A stretch of DNA of 64,000 nt from an uncultured Propionibacterium sp. (GTDB lineage Bacteria; Actinomycetota; Actinomycetes; Propionibacteriales; Propionibacteriaceae): NCBI GenBank assembly GCA_938036835.1, contig CALHWB010000052.1, forward strand, positions 62,001 through 126,000, read 5' to 3'. The notes under the pieces are model-generated. The model did no database searches, was not told the DNA's origin, and was given only the letters and a program-made list of their open reading frames with translations. The translations under genes were made by a program, and so were the position numbers. Shown here one piece after another: positions 53,992 to 61,794 of the stretch (the stretch's first letter is position 1; every line of letters begins with the position of its first letter).

Positions 53992-55371
53992 CTAGGTATC
54001 CCCAGCCAGCAATGTGCGCAACCTCCGCAGCCGATCGGCGAGCCGAGCCTCGTAACCATGATCGGTCGGCTCATAGTATCGGGCGCCCACCAATTCGTCG
54101 GGTAGATACTGTTGGGCTGCCACGCCATGCGGATACTGGTGCGCGTAGCGATAGCCGACTCCGTGCCCCAAGTCCTGGGCCGAGGAATAGTGCGTATCCC
54201 GCAGATGGGCTGGCACGGTGCCGATCCGGCCGGTACGCACATCGGCAATGGCCTGGTCGATGGCTGCGATCACGGCGTTCGATTTCGGTGCGGTAGCTGC
54301 CGCGATGGTCGCCTGGGCGAGGTTGAGCCGCGCCTCCGGCATGCCGATAAGCTGCACCGCCTGGGCAGCTGCCACGCACAGCTGCAGGACGCCTGGCGCC
54401 GCCATACCGATATCCTCACTGGCCAAAATGACCAGCCGACGGGCGATAAACCGAGGATCCTCACCGGCCTCCACCATTCGCGCCAGCCAGTGCAATGCGG
54501 CATCCACATCTGAACCGCGGACCGATTTGATGAATGCACTGATCACGTCGTAATGCTGATCGCCCGCCGCGTCATAGCGCACAGCAGCTCGATCGACCGA
54601 CTGCTCCAAGGTAGGCAGATCGATCAACCGGGACCCTTTCGCATCTGCACCGCGGGCAGCTTCCTCCAGGTAGGTGAGCACCCGTCGGGCATCCCCACCG
54701 GCCAGCGCGAGAATGGCCTGCCGGGCAGCGATGGCGAGTTCGTAGCGGGCACCACCGGCAACCGGGGCGCCCAAGCCGCGCCCATCGGTCAGGGCCCGAT
54801 CGATCAGCCGGTTCAGATCGTCGTCGGTGAGCGGCTTGAGGGTCAGCACCAGCGAACGGCTGAGCAAAGGTGAGATCACCGAAAAGCTCGGATTCTCGGT
54901 GGTGGCCGCGATCAGGGTCACCAGACGGTTCTCGACGGCCGGCAGCAGAACATCCTGCTGAGCCTTGTTGAAACGGTGAACCTCGTCCACGAACAGCACC
55001 GTCGCCGTGCCTCTGGCCAGCTCGCGCCGGGCCTGATCGAGTTGCGTACGCACCTCTTTCACCCCCGCGGCGACCGCGGAAATTTCGACGAACCGCCGGT
55101 TGGTCTGCCGCGAGACGACCGCGGCGATGGTGGTCTTGCCGACCCCGGGCGGACCCCAGAGAAACACCGACATGGCCCCCGAGCCTTCGGCCAGCCGGCG
55201 CAGCGGAGAACCGGGAGCCAGCAGATGCTGCTGGCCGACCATTTCGTCGACGCTGCGCGGCCGCAGCCGCACTGCCAGCGGCAGTTGAGCATGATCGGTA
55301 TCGTGCAGAGAACCACCGGAGGCAGCCGTGGCGGAGCCCGGAGCCGGGTTGCCGAACAGGTCTTCGCTCAC
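53992..55371 (-). CDS. rarA: replication-associated recombination protein RarA (MgsA)
   Basis: AAA+ ATPase acting at stalled replication forks; 459 residues from GTG 55371 (SEDLFGNPAPGSA). Walker A GPPGVGKTT, Walker B TVLFVDEVHRFNKAQQDVLLPAVE, sensor 1 LIAATTENPSF and the C-terminal tetramerisation block GVGYRYAHQYPHGVAAQQYLPDELVGARYYEPTDHG are all present. It lies between the tyrosine phosphatase gene and alaS. Confidence 0.95.
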   Translation of the reverse strand: MSEDLFGNPAPGSATAASGGSLHDTDHAQLPLAVRLRPRSVDEMVGQQHLLAPGSPLRRLAEGSGAMSVFLWGPPGVGKTTIAAVVSRQTNRRFVEISAVAAGVKEVRTQLDQARRELARGTATVLFVDEVHRFNKAQQDVLLPAVENRLVTLIAATTENPSFSVISPLLSRSLVLTLKPLTDDDLNRLIDRALTDGRGLGAPVAGGARYELAIAARQAILALAGGDARRVLTYLEEAARGADAKGSRLIDLPTLEQSVDRAAVRYDAAGDQHYDVISAFIKSVRGSDVDAALHWLARMVEAGEDPRFIARRLVILASEDIGMAAPGVLQLCVAAAQAVQLIGMPEARLNLAQATIAAATAPKSNAVIAAIDQAIADVRTGRIGTVPAHLRDTHYSSAQDLGHGVGYRYAHQYPHGVAAQQYLPDELVGARYYEPTDHGYEARLADRLRRLRTLLAGDT

Positions 55372-55394
55372 GCCTGCGAGATTACTCCCCGCCC

Positions 55395-56177
55395 TCAGGC
55401 GAGCAGCCGGGCCTCCAGCGCAATCTGATCGTCCGGCTGCCAGCCGTGGGCGGCCAACCATGCCGGGACACCGCCCAGTTCGGTGGCCACCCGCTCAAGC
55501 AGCAGCGCCATAGCCTCGGGCGGGGTTGCCTGGGCGGCCACGGCCTCCCGGTGTTCCGGCGAACCAGCGGTTGCGGCCAGCCCGAGCCTGGCCAAGATCG
55601 CAGGCACCTTCGCATCGCTGGCAGCGTAGTCGGCGATCACCTGATCGGCGGGTACCCCCAAGCAGGTCAGCAGCAGGGCGCAGGCCACCCCGGTGCGATC
55701 CTTGCCGGCCGCGCAGTTGATGATCGTGGCGCCCTGCGCCCCGGCGACCGTGCGGAGCGTCCCGACTAGGCTATCCGGGCGCATCCGGAAATAGCCTAGG
55801 TAATGTCTTGCTGAGGCATGGGCATGGTCGCCCGGCTCGTTGGCTGGCGCGGTATCCCCCAGTTCGCCATGCCAGGGCGGTACTAGACTGCTGGGATCGT
55901 CTTCGGGGTACAGGCTCATCTTGTGCAGTTCGACCCGCTCCCCGAATGGCCATACCCCATCGTGGGCGTGTTCCATGTTGGTGCGCAGATCAACGACATC
56001 GCTCAGGTGGTAATCCGACATCAGCCGGGAAACCGACGCCGGGGTCAGGCCGGCTAGATTATCCGAGCGCAACACCACGGCGCTGCGCACCGTGCGTCCG
56101 TCGGCGGTCGTATGCCCACCGAGATCTCGCATGTTCACCACGCCGTCCAGATCCACCCAGTTCGTCCCAGTCGTCAT
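55395..56177 (-). CDS. tyrosine/lipid phosphatase of the MptpB type
   Basis: Protein of 260 residues resembling the PTP/Y_phosphatase3 family. NMRDLGGHTTADGRTVRSAVVLRSDNLAGLTP is the family N-terminal block and IINCAAGKDRTGVACALLL is the phosphate-binding loop with the catalytic Cys and Arg of CX5R. The residue before the Cys is Asn rather than the usual His, which normally tunes the Cys pKa. A helical lid (SARHYLGYFRM) lies between. Substrates could be phosphotyrosine or phosphoinositides. It starts 320 bases after aspS and stops 23 bases before rarA, whose GTG it precedes on the same strand. Confidence 0.85.
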   Translation of the reverse strand: MTTGTNWVDLDGVVNMRDLGGHTTADGRTVRSAVVLRSDNLAGLTPASVSRLMSDYHLSDVVDLRTNMEHAHDGVWPFGERVELHKMSLYPEDDPSSLVPPWHGELGDTAPANEPGDHAHASARHYLGYFRMRPDSLVGTLRTVAGAQGATIINCAAGKDRTGVACALLLTCLGVPADQVIADYAASDAKVPAILARLGLAATAGSPEHREAVAAQATPPEAMALLLERVATELGGVPAWLAAHGWQPDDQIALEARLLA

Positions 56178-56497
56178 GGCTCCGAAAATACCCCGCCGGG
56201 CTGACTGCGGTGAGCGCCTCCGGCTTGACGATGACCCGACACAGGTTGCCCTCCGGCGACGGTATCGCCGTACCTCACGACCCGAATCCCGGCAGCCGAG
56301 GACGGGCCGGGTCTCTCACCGCGGATGGCTACGAGCCGGTGAGCAGCCGCGATGGGGACTGCCGATGTGCTCGCAAATAGCCCACACCGCTTAGCCGACT
56401 GGCGCTGCGCTTCGATCGGGGCGATCGATAGCACCGGCCCAGCCCGGGTGTGGCGTACAGCCTGACGCTGCGGTTGCGACCACCCCGGCGAGGCAGA
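56178..56497. other. non-coding gap between aspS and the phosphatase gene
   Basis: About 320 bases with no gene I can support on either strand. The one structure is the inverted repeat CGATCG-GGG-CGATCG (56413-56427), about 70 bases past the aspS stop; it lacks a T-run. Several open frames cross it but have no conserved sequence or ribosome site. Confidence 0.4.
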
Positions 56498-58285
56498 TCA
56501 TCGTACCGGCTTGCCAGATGCCGGCCGATGGTCCACCCCCGCCTCCCTGCGCTGCTGGGCGGTGATCTCGGTCGGGGCCTCGGTCAACGGATCGAAACCA
56601 CCACCGGATTTCGGGAAGGCGATCACGTCGCGGATGGTCTCGTAGCCGCCGATCAGACCGACCAGCCGATCCAACCCCAGCGCAACTCCGCCATGCGGCG
56701 GGGCGCCAAAACTGAAAGCCTCCAACAGGAAACCAAACTTGTCCCGAGCCTGCTCCGGGGAAATACCCATCACCTGGAACACCCGTTCCTGGACATCCCG
56801 GCGATGGATACGGATCGAACCGCCGCCCACCTCGACCCCATTGCAGACGAAGTCGTAACCATAGGACAGGGCATTGGCCGGGTCGGTGTCGAAGTCGTCC
56901 AGGGATTCGGGTTTGGGTGCGGTGAAGGCGTGGTGCACCGCGGTCCAACCTCCCGCACCCAATGCGACATCGCCTTCGGCCACGGCTGCGGCCGAAGGCT
57001 TAAACATCGGGGCGTCCACCACCCAGCAGAATGCCCAAGAATCCTGTGGAATCAGCCCACACCGCCGACCGATCTCAAGCCGGGCCGCACCCAGCAGTTC
57101 CTGGGAGGAATGGCGTTCACCGGCCGCGAAGAAGATGGCGTCCCCCGGCTGGGCGCCGGCCCGGGCGGCGATACCGGCCTGCTCGACGGGTGAGATGTTC
57201 TTGGCCACCGGCCCGCCCAATGCACCATCAGCACCCACGGTGATATAGGCCAAACCCTTAGCGCCGCGCTGCCGCGCCCATTCCTGCCAAGCATCGAACT
57301 GCCTGCGCGGCAGGCCGGCCCCGCCGGGCTGCACCACGCAGCCGACATATTCGGCCTGGAAAACCCGGAAGCTGGTTTCGGCGAAAAACTCCGTCACCTC
57401 TCGGATACGATTGCCGAACCGCAGATCCGGTTTGTCCGAGCCGTAATCGGCCAGCGCCTGGTGCCAGGTCAGCCGGGGCAGCGGACGGGGCAGTTCGACA
57501 TCGATCAACGCCCACACGGCGGCCAGCACATCCTCGGTGAGAGCCATCACATCGTCCTGATCCACGAAGCTCATCTCGATGTCAAGCTGGGTGAACTCGG
57601 GCTGCCGGTCGGCCCGGAAGTCCTCATCGCGATAGCAACGGGCGATCTGGTAATAACGCTCCATCCCGGCCACCATCAGCAATTGCTTGAACAGCTGGGG
57701 GCTTTGCGGCAGGGCATACCATTTGCCGGGGTGCAGGCGGGCCGGAACGAGGAAGTCGCGCGCCCCTTCGGGAGTCGAGCGGGTCAGCGTCGGGGTCTCA
57801 ATATCGATAAAGCCGTGGTCGTCGAGGACCCGTCGGATAGTATGCGCGATCCGAGAACGCAGCCGAATCGCCGCGGCCTGCCGTGGACGGCGCAGATCGA
57901 GATAGCGATACCTCAGGCGAGCATCCTCCCCGACGTTTACCCGCTCATCGATCGGGAACGGCAGGGGAGCCGCCGTATTGAGCACCTCAAGTTCGTCGAC
58001 GACCACCTCCACCGCACCGGTGGCCATGTTCGGATTGACCGTCTCGGCCGATCTGGCAGCCACCCGACCGGTCACCGCCAGGCAGAACTCATTGCGCAGC
58101 CGGTGCGCCCCCAGGGCGTCGACCAGTTCTTCGCGGATCACGCACTGCACCACGCCGCTGGCATCACGTAGGTCGACGAACACCACCCCGCCATGGTCCC
58201 GGCGGGCGGCCACCCATCCGGCAAGGCGTACCTTGACGCCCCGCTCGGAGGTTCGCAGGGTACCGGCCTCATGGGTGCGAATCAT
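56498..58285 (-). CDS. aspS: aspartyl-tRNA synthetase
   Basis: Class II synthetase of 595 residues, bacterial type. ATG 58285 has AAAGGA upstream. N-terminal OB fold (VRLAGWVAARRDHGGVVFVDLRD), catalytic motif 2 RYYQIARCYRDEDFRADRQPEFTQLDIEMSF, GAD insertion domain with LPRRQFDAW, and motif 3 GVALGLDRLVGLIGG are present. In actinomycetes this type is often non-discriminating (Asp and Asn); that depends on asnS or gatCAB elsewhere in the genome. Confidence 0.97.
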   Translation of the reverse strand: MIRTHEAGTLRTSERGVKVRLAGWVAARRDHGGVVFVDLRDASGVVQCVIREELVDALGAHRLRNEFCLAVTGRVAARSAETVNPNMATGAVEVVVDELEVLNTAAPLPFPIDERVNVGEDARLRYRYLDLRRPRQAAAIRLRSRIAHTIRRVLDDHGFIDIETPTLTRSTPEGARDFLVPARLHPGKWYALPQSPQLFKQLLMVAGMERYYQIARCYRDEDFRADRQPEFTQLDIEMSFVDQDDVMALTEDVLAAVWALIDVELPRPLPRLTWHQALADYGSDKPDLRFGNRIREVTEFFAETSFRVFQAEYVGCVVQPGGAGLPRRQFDAWQEWARQRGAKGLAYITVGADGALGGPVAKNISPVEQAGIAARAGAQPGDAIFFAAGERHSSQELLGAARLEIGRRCGLIPQDSWAFCWVVDAPMFKPSAAAVAEGDVALGAGGWTAVHHAFTAPKPESLDDFDTDPANALSYGYDFVCNGVEVGGGSIRIHRRDVQERVFQVMGISPEQARDKFGFLLEAFSFGAPPHGGVALGLDRLVGLIGGYETIRDVIAFPKSGGGFDPLTEAPTEITAQQRREAGVDHRPASGKPVR

Positions 58286-58410
58286 CGCTATTCCTTTCGT
58301 GACGCCCCGTATGGACGGTACGGGCGCGCGCTCAGCTTAGTGATGCCGACGCCGGCCACCCAAACCAGAACACCAAGCAGGGATGGTGCCGATACGCGCC
58401 GGGCGGATGA

Positions 58411-59757
58411 TCAGGCTTCGGATCGCAATACCCGTGGCCGCAAATCGGCATCCGGCGGCTGCCAGCTCGTGGCCGTAGCGGCCGTCTGCCGACCGGTGCG
58501 GATGTCCTTCACTTCTCCGGTGACCCCGCCGAACCAGACGTACGGAATCCGGCGACGATCGGCATAGCGGATCTGCTTGCCGTACCTGTCTGCACGGGGA
58601 GCCACCTCGCATGGGATCCCCCGGGCGCGTAACGCCTGAGCGACCCCGGCAGCCCGGTCGCGGGTCTCCTCGGTGTCCACGGCGATCAGCACGGCGCTGG
58701 GCACCTGACGGGAACCAGTCAGCACCCCGCGACCTAGCAACGGAACCAATAGCCTGGTCAACCCCAGTGAGATGCCCACGCCGGGATAACTGCGCCGGCC
58801 GTCGCTGGCCAGCGAGTCGTACCGGCCGCCGGAACTGACCGAGCCGAGTGACTCATGACCAACCAGTTCGGTCTCATATACCGTGCCGGTGTAATAGTCC
58901 AGCCCACGTGCGATCTTCAGGTCGGCGACCAGCCGGCCGGGCACCTGCTTGCCGGCGGCGCCGACCACCTCAGCCAGCGCCGCCAACCCCTCGTCCAGCA
59001 GCTCATTGCGTACCCCCAGATCACGCACCCGGGCCACGAAGGAATCGTCGGTGGAGCTGATCGTCGCCAGCGCGACGCACCGGTGCGCAACCCGATTGTC
59101 CAATCCCAACTCCCCCACCAGGAGATCCTGAACCGCCGCCGGGCCGATCTTGTCGAACTTGTCGACCCGTTGGAGGACCGCGGCCGGATCTTCGATCCCC
59201 AGGCCACGGTAGAAGCCCTCGGAGAGTTTGCGGTTGTTCACATGCATGCGCACCGCTGGGAGCCCAAGTTGGGTGTGCAGGCGTTCCAACGCTGCCAGCA
59301 TCACCAGGGGTGCTTCCACGTCATGATGGTCGGCCAGCGAATCCTCGCCGATGATATCGATATCGGCCTGGCAGAACTCCCGGTAGCGGCCCTCCTGCGG
59401 TCGTTCGCCGCGCCAAACCTTTTGTATCTGATAGCGCCGGAAAGGAAACTGCAACCGGCCGGCATGTTCCAAGACATAGCGGGCCAGCGGCACCGTCAGA
59501 TCGAAGTGCAAACCGAGATCATCGTCGGAGTCCCCGCCACCGTGCCGCGCCGCCTGCAGCCGCCGGACGGCATAGACCTCCTTGGTGATCTCACCCTTGC
59601 GGGCTAGGGACGACATGGGTTCCACGGCACGAGTCTCGATATTGGCGAAACCGTGCAACTCGAAGGTGTCGCGCAGGACATCGATCACCGCCTGCTCGAC
59701 CATGCGCTGGGCGGGCAGGAACTCGGGGAACCCGGAAAGGGCCTTAGTGCGGGCCAT
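58411..59757 (-). CDS. hisS: histidyl-tRNA synthetase
   Basis: Class II synthetase of 448 residues. CAGGAG precedes ATG 59757, three bases after the MBL gene stop. GFPEFLPAQR motif 1 start, FDLTVPLARYVLEHAGRLQFPFRRYQIQKVWRGERPQEGRYREFCQADIDIIG (motif 2), the histidine-binding ARGLDYYTGTVYE and motif 3 GVGISLGLTRLL are intact; the anticodon domain ends in GGVTGEVKDIRTG. The order MBL hydrolase-hisS-aspS is conserved in actinomycetes. Confidence 0.97.
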   Translation of the reverse strand: MARTKALSGFPEFLPAQRMVEQAVIDVLRDTFELHGFANIETRAVEPMSSLARKGEITKEVYAVRRLQAARHGGGDSDDDLGLHFDLTVPLARYVLEHAGRLQFPFRRYQIQKVWRGERPQEGRYREFCQADIDIIGEDSLADHHDVEAPLVMLAALERLHTQLGLPAVRMHVNNRKLSEGFYRGLGIEDPAAVLQRVDKFDKIGPAAVQDLLVGELGLDNRVAHRCVALATISSTDDSFVARVRDLGVRNELLDEGLAALAEVVGAAGKQVPGRLVADLKIARGLDYYTGTVYETELVGHESLGSVSSGGRYDSLASDGRRSYPGVGISLGLTRLLVPLLGRGVLTGSRQVPSAVLIAVDTEETRDRAAGVAQALRARGIPCEVAPRADRYGKQIRYADRRRIPYVWFGGVTGEVKDIRTGRQTAATATSWQPPDADLRPRVLRSEA

Positions 59758-59760
59758 CGG

Positions 59761-60447
59761 TTACAGCTCCTGGTTCAGATAGGGATTGGCTGCCAGTTCT
59801 CGCGACATCTGCGTGAAAGGGCCATGGCCAGGAAGAACGCTGGTCTCGGCGGGGATCTCGGAGCGCAGCCGACGCAATGAGCCGGTCATCTGCGACATCG
59901 AACCGCCCGGCAGATCGACTCGACCGACGGAGCCGGCAAACAACACATCGCCGCTGAACAGGATCTGCGTACCGTCTATGACACCCAGAAGCACCACACA
60001 GCCAGGAGTGTGCCCCGGAACGTGGAGAGCCCGGAAATCGGCCCCGGCCAGGTCCAACTCCTGGCCATCGGCCAATTCCCGGAATCGATGCGGGGCGGGC
60101 AACTCGGTGCATCCCAGCAACTGATCAAGCCAGGCCGCGCTGGCCGGATCCAGGCCCAGCGCGGGGCGGATCAGCATGTCGTGATCTGCCGGATGCAGCC
60201 ACAGCGGAACACGGTGTTCGTTGGCCAGCTCGGCGGCATCCGCCACGTGATCGACATGACCGTGGGTACAGATGACCTGGGTCAACTTGAGACCGGCAAC
60301 ATCAAGCGCAGACTCGATCTGATCGCGTGCTCCGATACCGGGATCGATGACAACCGCAGGCTGACCAGCGGTGCTGGTGCCATCGCCAGCGCCCAGCAGA
60401 TAGCAGTTGGTTTGCCAGGGACTGACCACGAAATGCTCGATGAACAC
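59761..60447 (-). CDS. metallo-beta-lactamase-fold hydrolase (glyoxalase II-like)
   Basis: Two-metal hydrolase of 228 residues from GTG 60447, beginning FIEHFVVSPWQTNCYLLGAG. The metal-binding motif is THGHVDHVADA, with later ligands in HVPGHTPGCVVLL, LFSGDVLF and LPGHGP. This is the homologue of the hydrolase beside hisS in mycobacteria; thioester hydrolysis is likely but the substrate is not established. It is expressed from a divergent promoter with TAAGCT seven bases before the GTG. Confidence 0.92.
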   Translation of the reverse strand: MFIEHFVVSPWQTNCYLLGAGDGTSTAGQPAVVIDPGIGARDQIESALDVAGLKLTQVICTHGHVDHVADAAELANEHRVPLWLHPADHDMLIRPALGLDPASAAWLDQLLGCTELPAPHRFRELADGQELDLAGADFRALHVPGHTPGCVVLLGVIDGTQILFSGDVLFAGSVGRVDLPGGSMSQMTGSLRRLRSEIPAETSVLPGHGPFTQMSRELAANPYLNQEL

Positions 60448-60454
60448 AAAACGT

Positions 60455-60460
60455 AGCTTA
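60455..60460 (-). promoter_or_regulatory. leaderless-type -10 element of MBL hydrolase-hisS unit
   Basis: Minus-strand TAAGCT (60460 to 60455) ends seven bases before GTG 60447. The divergent DUF349 gene begins at 60478, so both promoters lie within a 30-base spacer or extend into the neighbouring genes. Confidence 0.4.
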
Positions 60461-60477
60461 TCCGGCAAGATGGAGGC

Positions 60478-61722
60478 ATGAGCGAGAGTGCAGGGCCGGC
60501 GGGGTACGGGCGCGTCAGCGAAGATGGCACGGTTTTCGTACGTACTGCGGACGGCGAACGTCAGGTCGGCCAAGTCCCAGATGCCGACGAGGCCGAGGCC
60601 CTGGCCTTCTTCGTGCGCCGTTTCGAGGCGCTCGAAACCGAAGTCAATCTGCTGGCCCAGCGGATCGGGCAGGGATCGCTGTCACCGGAGGAAGCCCGAC
60701 GCTCGATCGATCATTTGCGCGCCACCATCGGCACAGCCAATGCGGTGGGTGATCTGGACGGGCTGATCGGCAGATTAAACGCATTGACCCCACGGCTGGC
60801 CGCCGCCCAGGAAGCCCGCAAGGCGGAGCGCGCCCAGCTCAATGAGCAGACCCGGGCCGCCAAGGAGGCACTGGTCGCGGAGGCGGAGAGGCTGGCAGAG
60901 GGGAATGACTGGCGAGGCGGGCCCAACCGATTCCGCGCGATGCTCGAGGAGTGGCGGGCGCTGCCCCGCATCGACAAGGCGACCGACGACGAACTGTGGC
61001 ATCGTTACTCCAGCGCACGAACCGCCTACACCCGGCGGCGCAAGGCCCACTATGCCAGCGACAACGAACGCCGAGAAGCCGCCCGGCGGGCCAAGGAGAG
61101 GATCATCGAACGGGCTCGTCAGATCGCCGGATCCACCGATTGGGGTGCTACCGCAGGGGAATTCCGGGAGCTGATGAGCCAATGGAAGGCTGCCGGATCG
61201 GCCAATCGCGAGGTGGACGACGCCTTATGGAGCGAGTTCCGCGGCCTACAGGACCAGTTCTTCAATTCCCGGTCGGCCGCTTTCAATGCCGAGGAATCGG
61301 AGTACAACGAAAACCTCCAAGCCAAACAGGAACTGCTGGCCGAGGCGGAGACCACCATTCTGCCCGTCGAGGACGTCAAACGAGCCAGAGAGGCTTTCCG
61401 CGAGTTCCTGAGCAAATACAACGCGCACGGCAAGGTGCCGCGCGAGGCCATCCGACCGCTGGAGAACCGCGTCCGCGGCCTTGAGCAGGCCATCCGGGTC
61501 GCCGAGGAAACCGAATGGCGACGCACCGATCCGGGCGCGCGGCAGTTGGCCAGCGACACCGTCGACAAGCTGACCGCCCAGATCGACAAATTGAGCCGTC
61601 AAGTGGAACAGGCGGAGGCCCGGGGCGATAGGCGCGCCGCGGACCGGGCCCGGCAATCGATCGGCACCTACACCGAATGGTTGCAGGCAGCCCAGCGCAA
61701 TCTCGACGAGTTCTCCAGCTGA
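60478..61722 (+). CDS. DUF349 coiled-coil protein
   Basis: Highly charged, almost wholly helical protein of 414 residues with at least three DUF349 repeats (EGNDWRGGPNRFRAMLEEWRALPRIDKATDDELWHRYSSARTAYTRRRKAHY, then STDWGATAGEFRELMSQWKAAGSANREVDDALWSEFRGLQDQFFNSR, and a weaker third). Coiled-coil predictions would cover most of residues 25-410. Function of the family is not established. ATG 60478 has GGAGG unusually close (one base). It is divergent from the MBL gene and convergent with rel, the position ppiB holds in M. tuberculosis. Confidence 0.88.
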   Translation: MSESAGPAGYGRVSEDGTVFVRTADGERQVGQVPDADEAEALAFFVRRFEALETEVNLLAQRIGQGSLSPEEARRSIDHLRATIGTANAVGDLDGLIGRLNALTPRLAAAQEARKAERAQLNEQTRAAKEALVAEAERLAEGNDWRGGPNRFRAMLEEWRALPRIDKATDDELWHRYSSARTAYTRRRKAHYASDNERREAARRAKERIIERARQIAGSTDWGATAGEFRELMSQWKAAGSANREVDDALWSEFRGLQDQFFNSRSAAFNAEESEYNENLQAKQELLAEAETTILPVEDVKRAREAFREFLSKYNAHGKVPREAIRPLENRVRGLEQAIRVAEETEWRRTDPGARQLASDTVDKLTAQIDKLSRQVEQAEARGDRRAADRARQSIGTYTEWLQAAQRNLDEFSS

Positions 61723-61732
61723 ACTCGCATAC

Positions 61733-61744
61733 CCGGGATCCCGG
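61733..61744. terminator. palindrome between convergent DUF349 and rel genes
   Basis: CCGGGATCCCGG (61733-61744) is a perfect 12-bp palindrome in the 72-base space between convergent stops. It has no loop or T-run of the classical kind, so a termination role is only possible. Confidence 0.2.
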
Positions 61745-61794
61745 TGGTGTGACCCGGCTGGGCCGCTCGGCAGGGCCGGCGACCGGAAGGCGGA

